Assembly: GCA_003344405.1 (NCBI GenBank)
Contig: NOWV01000361.1
Coordinates: 1-36,684 of the forward strand
Length of the DNA: 36,684 nt
Source of the DNA: Trichoplax sp. H2
Lineage: Eukaryota; Placozoa; Uniplacotomia; Trichoplacea
Direction of reading: 5' to 3'
Part shown: positions 11,301 to 23,300 of the stretch, one piece after another
Layout of the letters: each line of letters begins with the position of its first letter
How positions within the stretch are numbered: the stretch's first letter is position 1
Translations under genes and position numbers: made by a program
Notes under the pieces: model-generated
Seen by the model: the letters and a program-made list of their open reading frames with translations, nothing else
Told to the model about the DNA's origin: nothing
Database searches by the model: none

Positions 11301-14300
11301 GTAGATTCATTTTGTACCTATACTATCGCTGTGCCAGAACGAAAAAAAGTTATTCTTAATTTCCAGATAGTTGACTTTAGTTTCTGCCCAGATTTGTCTA
11401 GTTTTCTTTCCATTACGGATGGCAATGGCAATAAGTTGTTAAATTTTTGTGGAACACGATTATTTAAGCCTATTTTGTCTTATGGAATTACAAAAGTTAC
11501 CTTTTATGGGGGTAAGATTGAAGCCAAAGGTTTTCGAGCAACCTATACCATGTTATCGCGAACTGGTAGGTGACAAAATAAGAAATTTATGATCTATGAA
11601 AAACTCGCTATAGAGCGATATTATCACGAAAGAAGATTTATTAAAAGTAAAATTTATTGATAATTCAATATGCAATCATATTATCCAAACTGGTAGAATC
11701 TAAATGCTCCAAGTACCAATTTAAATGCCTTCAAGGGCCGTGTATTCCGCTATCAGAGAAATGTAATCATGCTTATAACTGTCCCGACTGGTCCGATGAA
11801 GCAAATTGCCGTAAGTGTTATTTCCTAATTCAATAGTAAATAAGGAATGCTGTCTGGATTGGTTGCCTATTTTGCTTCTAAAAATGTTAATTACTTAGAA
11901 CGAAATTAAGTTTAGATCTTACAATAAAAAAGATGAAATATTACCGAGAATACTTGCTTATCTTACAAAAATATCAACTATTAAATTACTATCCAAATCG
12001 GGCCTGCATATAAACTTATCGGTGTTAACTGTTAGTTTTGACGCAGATTGTATTAAGAATAAAGTACAGTAGTTTCAGGTTTGAAAGCATTTATGAGGCG
12101 TTGCCTGAAAGTCCATTTTAGTGTAAGTAAGATGAAAGTAAAGAGCGGCTTTTCTGGAAGTACAGTAGTTTAAAAGTAGTAAGCCGATGCATTTCAAATT
12201 TACTTAATCTAATGATCGTCAAGTTAATTTCCTTAGATAACTATAGTAGTAGATACTTCCTTAGCTTATACATAAAATAATTTCTTTACATGAAATAAGT
12301 TGAAATTTACAAAAACTAGCGTTATAATTATCTTTTTGAAAGAATTATGAATCAATTCTTATGTAAAAACATTAATGTAAAATTTCTTCTTCAATTATTT
12401 AACAAATAATTACCGGATATCTCATCTTATTTACGTTCAGAAATAGTTCTATCCGTAAAATAAGGCGGCAGGAAATTAACTTCCAAGTAACTAACCTAGT
12501 TTTGTGACTTACTATTATTTAGCTCCGTCTTGTCAACACAGCTTGTCAACATTGTCTGGAATAATTTCCTTCCATTCCTTCAGCAATCGTTCATATCCTC
12601 AAATCTTTCGATGTCAATATGATATCAAGATTAATAGCAACGCATACCAAACTAGAATTAAATTTAGGTCTTATTATCTAACAGGGCCTTATGACAAATT
12701 ATATATCATGACAGCAACAGCCGAAAGTGGTTACAAAAATTACAGCACTCGATTGGTATTTACTCAAAGTAGCTCTCCTAGTTCATATTTATTCGATCTA
12801 CAAGCCAAGGTTCGAGTGGTTTTTGAATCGAACTATGTTATATCAGATATAGGATTTGAAATTCTTTATGACGGAATTAGTAAGTTCAATTGATAATATC
12901 ATGTCTCTATATAGCGCTAATGCTAAGAAAGCTTGATGTATCTGTTGATTGCAGTAGAGTTACTGGATATCCAAATAGGACTGAATTTCAAGTTAATAAA
13001 AATTTTCTTGCACCTAGTTCCTTGCCATAACAGTACAACCGGCCAGGGTATCATTACTTCACCTAATTTTCCTCACAACTATCCAAACCGAAAGTTTTGC
13101 GTCTATAATATTTCGGCAGATCTTTCGTACGATCACGTTATTATTAACTTTACAAACTTTCAGTTGGAACAAGAATCGAAAGGTTCAGGTTGCAGTTTCG
13201 ATTACGTGGCAATATATGATGGTCATCAAGCGTTAAAGGAATACCAATTAGGAGTATTTTGTGGCCAACTACTCCTGCCAATGATTCGATCAAGTAAAAA
13301 TAGCCTCTTGATTTACTTTTTCTCGGACTATATTATTAATTTACAAGGATTTCGAGCCGAAATTAATCAAGCTAAACAAGAAAGTACGATAATTATGTTC
13401 AATTTATTTCCAATAAGTGATTCAACAATCTTGTAGGAATTCGCCTTGCTTTAATAATCATATCTTTTCTAATTTTAGATTGTACTAACTATCGCTATAT
13501 TACCTGCCCTGACGGCGATATCATTGAAGCAAATAGAGTATGTGATGGCGTTTTCGACTGCAGCGATCATTCTGATGAAATATATTGTTGTAAGACAATA
13601 CTTTTAACTCATGTATTTTCAAAATATACACTCGAAAGTAACGCTAGATTTCAATTTTGCAAGATCTTGCTTAACCTCAATACCGTAATCATTTCATTTT
13701 ATTTCAATAACTTTCATAGATTATCCTAAATGCTTGCGAGGAAATTTTTCTTGCATAGCTGGCCAATGTATAGACAAACAAGGCCAATGTCAAAATCCAT
13801 ACCATTGTCTAGATGAAAATGGTCAATGCAATTGCGGTATGTCATTAAAACTATATTTCAAATTTACAGCTCTATTCCTTTATCTCATGAAGTTTTGATA
13901 TAAACTGAAAGACTATACTCATACAAAATGTCCAAGAATCGATAATTTTAATACATATCAATCGAGATATAACTAATAATTAAATATCAATTTCTTTCAG
14001 TTAAAAAATACAAAAAAGTAATTACTTTTATAGATCAAGACTATGGAATTATTGAAACCCCTGATGTTTTGCAACGCAATGAAGAAATTAATTACATTAT
14101 TTTAGTAGATGATGAAAGTAAAGTTTTATTATCTTTCCTACTATGCATTGCAAAGTTAACTTGCAACAATCCTACATTTACAATTTATCTAAATCAAGAC
14201 AATAGTTCTCACACTCTATCCTTGTGCCGCCAAGAGACTCCATGGCCAGCTATATCTCAAGCTAATTTTCTTCGAATTCGCTATAATGTGGGCTCTACAA

Positions 14301-17300
14301 TTGAATATGTTAAATTGAAAGCCAGCTTTCGGAAAGTATTAGGTACTTTAGATAAGATTATTCTAGACTATGCTACGAAATTATCTAATATTCATCAAGT
14401 AACTCTAAATAGGAAGTAATAGACAAGGCAATAATCAATCTTCCCCATTTTTATTTGCAAAATTTACCGATATAGCAGTAGCCCATATAGCTAGAATATC
14501 ATACTGTGTGTATAAAATAGCTCAATTTTAATTTATAAAGATTTAGCCATAATTCATCTTAAATTAGATCGGCAATGGCTGTATAAATTGAAAATTTTAA
14601 CAACTAACCCGATAATTTCTATAGCTGATACTTTTCAAGTTAGTATTTCACTTCATAAATTAATTAAACATAACAATATTAATTAAATCGTGCTGAAAAA
14701 ATATTCGCTAATGATTAAACTCACCATTGATTTGAAATACTGTAATTTTACCCAATTTTTCAAGACATAGGCGATAATACTGTATGTCCGGAAAACTATT
14801 TCTCATGTGCTTCGATTGAAATGTGTGTTCCTAATGCTGTTGTCTGTAATGGTAAATATGACTGCTATGACTGGACAGATGAACTAGATTGTGGTAAGAA
14901 GGAAATTATAAGTATTATTATTAGTTTAAAGTTCCTTAAACGACTTTCTGATGCGCCTTCCTGTTGTGGATATCAAAATAATGTCGCGCTTATTTGAATC
15001 TCCAATCAATATATACTAGCATTTAGTTGAATTTACCAGCTTAAAATACCACGATGTAGAGATGTATTACGGTATCGTTTAATTAAAATTAATAGTAACT
15101 CAAACAGTTGAATAGTATGCGGCTTATAGTTTTAAAATTTAACAGTTAATGCCTACAACTATCTATGAAATATCAAGTAACCGCAAGAAAAAATTGCATA
15201 TTAAAATTTTTGAATGAAATTTGAACTACATTATAGTATTCAGATCTGTTTTTATATGAGAGAGACTCATATGATATTGTAAAGTTGTTATTAATTATGC
15301 TAGGGATAATGAAATGGATCTCATTGCTTATAACTCACTATACTTCTTATTCACTGTAGAATAAGTTAACACTTAATACCAAGTTAAGCTGAATAATCCT
15401 AAATTCAATTTTACAATTTTATTAATAACAAGATGCAGTCCAAAATTGCTGTAAATAGATACTTTCGCTAACTTATAATGCATTATGTTGAGATTTAGTA
15501 ATCAATAATGACCTAACTTATATATCCATTAAAATATTTAATTTATTGAGTTAAATTCGGAAGTTATCAGCAAGTAGCTGGACATGAAACTAAATCACGT
15601 CCAATGTGTCACTAACGAATAAGAAGATCAAATCTAATCAATAAATCTACGCTAGCTCTCTGTACCTCTTAGCCTACACAGCCTTAAACATTGTCTATTT
15701 ATGTAGTCATATTTAAATACAGATTACTAATTTAAGACCATTGCACCATATAAAGAACCATATCTAAATCCTTATAATGATATAATACTAACGTTAGTCA
15801 TTACATTAGAAATAAATAACGGAACATGACACATTACTTGATATCTTCGAGCATACGCGTATTTCATTTTTCTAGAATATTCAGCAAACTGCTCCGTATC
15901 TATTCAAGCAAGTAATGGCTATATTACTTCACCTAATTATCCCCAACCTTATCCTAACAACTTGCGCTGTGCGTACTTGCTGAGAGTTGATTCTGGCTAC
16001 ACTATTAGTATAACTATTGAAGATCTTCAATTGCAATCATCTTATAATCATCAATGTGCCACTGACGTACTCACGATTTTAAATCCTAAATTTAATAAAG
16101 TAGAACGGATACTTTACTGCGGAGATATTTATGGCCAACCAATCACTCTGGAAAGTGCTACGAATGAGATATTAATCAAATTTTCATCAGATAGCTTGTA
16201 TTCCTATAAAGGCTATAAGATATCTTTCAAAACAGGTATAGTTTTGTGACTTTTAATTGTCGCTGCCGTACTTATATGGTACATGCTATACTATATGCAT
16301 AATAAATCAATAAGGGTTTTTAGATAGTCTTGTCAACAGCAGAATTAATATCTCTTAATCTATAGGGCAAATGTTATGTCGCCAATCTTTGGATGCTCAA
16401 CTTGGCAGCATTGTCTCACCTCGTTACCCTAACAAATATCCATATTCCATAGACTGCTTATACAACATCGATATTAGTTATAGAAATAAAAGTGAAAGCT
16501 TACTCCTATTTTTCGAATTTCTCTCATTAGAATATTCAAGATTGTGCAATTATGATTTTGTTCGATTCAATATTTCGCAAGATCATGTTACTACTTTGTG
16601 TGGCTCCAAGCAGTATTGGAACCCTTTTCGAATTCCAAGTCTGCATACAGTAATTCAATTTCATTCGGATTTATCTGTTACCGGTAGAGGTTTTATAATC
16701 TTTTACACCACAGATGCAAGTAAGAATTGTAGTTAGTTAATATTTAATAGCGCTCCTAATACAGATTAGAAACAGCCATTTAATAGCTCTGTATCATTTT
16801 ATTTTAACGAAACGTAATTACGCTACTTTTTGAAGATAAAAAATAAATTGATTTTATTGCAATTAGTTCTGCAACAATGTCCTAAGTATACTTTCGACAA
16901 CGACGGCGATATTTCTTCACCTGATTATCCTAAGTATTATCAAGGAATGATCTACTGCAGCTATGATGTCGCTATTCCAGAAAATGAAACTATCATGATC
17001 AAATTTCAACTATTCGATGCTGGAAAGAAAACTCAATTAGAGAACTTTCCTTGTAATCAAAGTTATCTATCTGTCGCAAAAGTAAGCGATAAGCCAGTTC
17101 AAATATGTGGTAGCTCTAATCCAGCTCCAATTTATTTGTCTGGAGGAAAATTTGCATTAACATTTAGGTCATATTCCAACAACGAACCGTTACGATTTTA
17201 TGGTCGATATAAAAGATTACCAAGTAATTTAAGCTAAAATGATAATGTAATTCTACATAAATTAGCTTCATTAAGATATAGCATACGATAATGAGTTTCT

Positions 17301-20300
17301 TATCGTAGGTAATTTTACATTATTCCGCTTACTTTAATATAACTTTTCAAAATAGTCGCCATAATGTCAATATCATCTTGATGTAAAGGCAATCAGCTTA
17401 ATATATGATTAGTATAACTAATTTGAATGTATTGTAATCAACAAATTTTGACATATTTGGTACTCGTAAACAATCATTTCAAATCTTTTCGAAATGATTG
17501 CCGGCTAAAACGATCAAATTTCGCTTTAAATGTAGGACATCGATAGCTTGCAAATGATAAATTTAATATAAACCTTTCAAGTTCTCTATTTTACAAATAT
17601 CATATGAGAATTAAAGAAGAGTAGGCACTCATCTTTGAACTTTATTGTATGCATGTTCTTACTTTTCAGTTATGCAAGAAACTTTTACGAATTTGAATGG
17701 CACAATAAAATCACCTGGATATCCGGATTATTATTTTGGCGTTGGGAAACGACACTTTCTTATAACAGTACCTGGAGGTTATCAGGTTTCATTAACACTG
17801 CACGGAAATGTACCTGGTGGATCTTTAGTAATCAAAAGTGGACTAAATGAATTCGATGAAACTATACAAAAATTGTACAACAGAATTCAATTGACCAAAA
17901 TCAGAACTAGTAAATCCAAAGTTTTAATTATTTTTGAGCCTGTGGCACTCTTTAACAGCTACTTTTACGTAGATTATATCAGTAGCAAAGGTAATAAGAT
18001 ATCTGCTAGCATGATATTGACCCGTAGGCTCTACACCAGACAATTATTAGTTAATGTTTTGTACTTTTTTGTCTCTATAATTGATAAGTTAATGATTAAC
18101 AACTCTTCTGATTATAAAATTTGTTCAGTTTATCACTCTTGCTCAACCTACAGCCAGATGTGTAAAGATGGAACATGTTTCGCTGATTCTCTTCAGTGCG
18201 ATGGAAATACAGATTGCGTTGATAACACGGATGAAATTAATTGCGGTACCGTAGATATTTACTTAACCAATGTATTAGTTACTATACCAGTATAGATTTA
18301 CATTTATAATTACCTTACCGTGTTAAGTCGATCACTATCTTATCTTAGCTGTTTATCACAATATCGACACGTCTGCATCTTCATCAGGCTTCAAATTATA
18401 AAAAATAATTGTAGTTCTATAAATTTTTCTATTCTTGTTATAATTACAGTTTCTTTTATAGTAGAATATACTGAAATATCTACAAAACGTTAATCATCTT
18501 AAATTTAGATCTTGGAAATATCAACACAACAACGTGTAATCATCGTTTCCAAAAAATTCAAGGAGTAATCAAATCCTATGGATATCCCAATTCCTACCCA
18601 CCAAATTCGGAATGCTCCTATAAGATTACTGTACCCCCGGGCAATCAAATCATTCTGTCATTACAACGATTTTATATCCCAGAATCGCCTAGTTGTAGTA
18701 TTGAATATTTGCTCGTTTACGATGGACCACAGCGATCATCGCCAACTATAGGGCAATTTTGCGGCAAAGAAATACCAAAAGAAATTAAGTCGACATCTAA
18801 TAATATGCTAATTCATTTTCGATCAAGGAAACGACAATCATCGGCAACTGGTTTCATTGGATTCTATCAGATTTCAACCTTGTATGAACGGTGCCAAGGT
18901 GATAATTTTACTTGCTTTACAGGAGAATGTATCCAACACAGTAAACGTTGCAATGGGATCAATGATTGCCAAGATCATTCAGATGAATATATATGTGGTA
19001 AAAATTTTAATATTAATTCTAGTTATCACTCTATCGAGGACATTATTCAATATTGTATTAATTGTGTATGTGATGTTATAATTGTGGTAGATATTTTAGC
19101 ATACCTCTATTGCTATCATATAGGTAATGTAACTTGTTTAAAATCAGAGTACAAATGTGATAGCGGAGAATGTGTTCCGCTAACTGGGCGATGTACAACG
19201 CTTTATGAATGTAAAGACGATTCTCAAGCTAAGATATGTAGTAAGTGCTATGTATCTATGTTATTATTTTACGATTATTACTCCATGAGTATCTGGTAAA
19301 AATTAATCTTTTTATTTATCAACCTGTACTTATATGCTTCCGATAATAACACAATATGCCATCAGATTATGCGAATTTCTCTAGCTAAGTTTAGGGCTAT
19401 GATGTAGGCTATACCGTCTCACTTAGTGAAATCTTACACAGTCATATTAAGAGTTACTTACGATTACATATTAATATTAAATTTCACATGCTCATTTAAC
19501 TTACTTTATAATTGTAATTACTTATTTTTTTACAATACTGTACATATCAGTAAGTTTTGCCGAAATCAACAATAGAATTTACGGGACTATGATAACTTTA
19601 AAGTACTAATTCTGGTTGTGTCAGCGGTTTAAATTTTCCATGTAGAAGAAACAAACATTTTTAATGGTTTTTAAATTTTAGACTATTATTTGTTTATAGG
19701 ATCAGCCTTAAATAATGAGCTGTTCCAATGTAGAAATGGCCACTATATAAACTGGAATAGCGTTTGCAACGGCAAATCTGACTGTGAAAATGGCTGGGAT
19801 GAGATGCAATGTCGTAAGGATATGCATGACTATCCAAAAATAATAATAGTAATTGCATAGATATTATTACTAATGATACAACTGTACTTGATAGCCAAAT
19901 TTAAATGTCAAGAAAGGTGTAAGTGCCGAGATCACATTATTGACTGTAGCTATGCCAATTATGATCATATACCAGATATACCAAGTACAATTAAGCAACT
20001 GTGAGTTAATATCGCTTTGAATAGCATTCTTCTTTTCATCAAAAGCATGCCTTTAACTTAAGAACTTTGATATCAGGATTTAGAATCTAATTAGCTAGAA
20101 TATCTAGTGAATTATGTTTTCGTCATAATGCAGTATTTTGAAAGGGAATCATTTGGTGACTTTAAAGAAGAATGATTTTATCCATCTTAACCAGCTTGGA
20201 TTTCTGTAAGATCGTATTTGTCATAGCCCTTTGATTATTAATTCCACAGTACTTAGAATTTGTAACATCGATACAACCTCCAACCATAAATGTATACAGG

Positions 20301-23300
20301 CCTATCATTAATATAAAATATTTCTGTTGCAGAGATCTAAGTTCAAACAGGATTAACAAGATAGATACAAGTGTCTTTCAATCCCTAAAATTTTTATATT
20401 CACTGTTAGCAGAGACTATTTTTAACTTTTAAAAGTCTACAAAATAAATGACATTATGTCTTTAATTCTTTACCTACGATTTTCACTGAATTGCTTAACT
20501 TTACTTACGTTTAAATCCATTGGTATTTATTTAATCTTGCTTGTTTTAGCAATTTAAACAGTAATCAAATAAAATCTTTCTACAAAAGTGGAAATGATAC
20601 TGCCTTACCGAATTTAAGATCTCTGTATGTAATTGATGCAACTGATATAATTTTAATAATATTTGGCAGTATTACGATTTAATGGGATAAAGTGATATTT
20701 TTTGTTTTATCTATATTGAGCTATCTATATTTATACCTATCAAATTAGGTATCTCGAAAATAATACCATTGAGCAATTTAGTGGCTCCGCAATTAATTCT
20801 AAGCATTTTATTCTCTTGTAAGTTGATCTTTAAGTTGTGACTAAAGCAAGATTATCATAATTATACCTAACCTTTTTTACTGTTACTTGCATATAGGAAT
20901 TTAAGTAAGCAATCCTTATCATCTATTAAAGGGATCTTAACTGATCATCAGCCCCTGTTAGTCTTGTAAGTAGTTAAAATATGATATATATCTCCTTTGC
21001 TAAAATGATTATAACCCCATTAGAAAGAAGATATCAGAGCTAAGCAATCCTTAAAACGTTTAATAGAAATATAACTATATCAACTAATCATTCAATTACA
21101 AGAAAGTCGTCATAAAAAGATTTATCCATTTATACTGTATTTAACGTCAGTAATGAATAACTATATAGAGCCTATGTAATCGCATTGATAATGAAAGCTA
21201 TTTACAAAAGTTTTATTACCGTTTTATGAAAAATTCCAAAACGGAAGTATTATACGGATTCGATCAGAACTGAAGATCTTCAGAATTTAAAATATTATTC
21301 TATCTTTATTTAATTAGCGCAGCGATAGCTAATACTGATTTAAATTTGTATTATCAGGGATTTAAGCGGTAATTTATTAAATCTGCTTGAATGCGCTCAA
21401 TTCGAAGACTCCCCGCTATTAAGGACCCTGTAAGAGATATTTTCTCACTTCAAAAATAAACTAATGCGCTCCATTTTTTTAACTTTTACTGAAAAATTTC
21501 CATGATAATTCTGCTATTAAAATAATGCACTACTCTCCTTCATTTATAGAATACTATCCAACAATAATTTTACTTCCATACCAGATAAATGCTTTCAAAG
21601 TTTAAAACATCTAAAACAATTGTAAGCATAACCGTGGCCGAACTTACATTTTCTATGACTAAAAATCTTTTATTAATAAAATGAAGCGTACATTGCAGGG
21701 ATTTATCCATGAACCGAATCAAGTCTTTAACTGATTTCACATTTTCTGGCTTGAAAAATTCTTTGCGTACACTGTAAGTTGACCAGTGATGTCTGAATGT
21801 TTTAATACCATGATTCTTATTTAATAAGATGATATAGAGTACGGTAAAGAAATAAAAGTTTTTAGCGCTGGTGGATAACTTCTTTCGAACATTGTAATAT
21901 AACCATAACCGCTCAAAATGTGGGCATAGGTATTTGCAAGGAAATAACATCGAAATTACTGCAACTCAACCATTTGTTGGTTTAAATCTTTCCCTATTGT
22001 AAGTTATTACTGGATATTGTAAACATTATCCCGATCATACATTACTACAATATTCAACATTATAATGATATTAATTACAGTAAGCTACCGCGATAGTGTT
22101 CCATTATATAACCTTATAACCATTTTTTAGCTATACCGATAAAAATGTAATTCTACCCTTTCCTGCTACAGGGTTACCAGTCATTACTCATTTTGTTGTA
22201 TAGCGACTGCACAAACATGCCTTCCACCCTTTAATGTTATTTCCAACTGCGCTGATCTTATGGCCAATACAATTTTAAGAGCATCAATATGGATTGTAGG
22301 AATTATTGCCCTAGTTGGCAACTTGTTTGTACTAATATGGAGATTAAAGCATCAAAATAAAAATTCCATGGCTGAACAATCTTATTTTCGAAAACTGGTA
22401 ACATTTTTTATGGGTAATGCTGAATCTGTAAACGTTCTATTTGTAGATGCACTGGCAATTGCAGATTTAATGATGGCAATTTACTTGATCATCATTGGAT
22501 CAACCGATATCTATTACCGTAAGAAATACAGCCATTATGATGATTATTGGAGGAAGAGTCCACTCTGTCACTTTGCTGGATTTTTAGCCACGTTATCTTG
22601 CCAAATGTCCGTATATATTTTGACCGCCATCACTGTCGACCGACTGATATGCATTATCAGTCCATATAGCCCTTATCGAATTAATTTATCTACCGCTAGA
22701 AAGGCAATCTTTTGGGGTTGGCTAATCGTTATTGTAACCATTGGTATACCATTACTACCTGGTATTCCATATTTCAGAAATTTCTATGGACGATCAAGTG
22801 TTTGCCTGCCTTTCCACTTTTCTAATCAAGTCGATGGTACAGGTTGGCAATATTCCATTAGCGTTATTACCGTTGTCAATCTAATTGCTTGCATGTTTAT
22901 TTTGCTAGCTTATTTAGCTCTTATGATTAAGTTAAAAACCAGAAAGGTGATGAGTCATAGAAGTGCTAGACAAGATCGTGTTGTAACAGTTAAAATGATC
23001 CTAGTCATCGGTACTAACTTGTGCTGTTGGTTACCTATCATTGCCATTACTTTCTTAGCATTGTTTAAAATCCATGTACCTCGTGAAACAATTGCTTGGA
23101 TAGCGGTGTTTGTGCTTCCATTAAATTCGGCAATGAATCCTGTCATTTATACGATTGCAACGCAGGTCTTTAAAGAAGCATTTTTTAAGCCGAGAATGGG
23201 AAAATCTACAAGTACGGTCGCTCCTGTTAGTACAGTATCTGACATCAAGATGAAATATAATCTTTCAGATTATACTTTACCTTCCAATATTTCTAAAACC

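Noticed and set aside
17635-17850. 71-codon plus-strand open frame in another frame over CUB8
   Set aside because: A shadow of exon 17, whose CUB frame is much better supported.
18857-19081. 74-codon plus-strand open frame over the CUB9/LDLa10 exon
   Set aside because: An out-of-frame shadow of the LDLa10 coding sequence.
20162-20359. 65-codon minus-strand open frame
   Set aside because: It overlaps LRR exon 23 on the opposite strand; no recognisable features.
21570-21950. 126-codon minus-strand open frame
   Set aside because: It is antisense to LRR exons 28 and 29 and shows no domain of its own.
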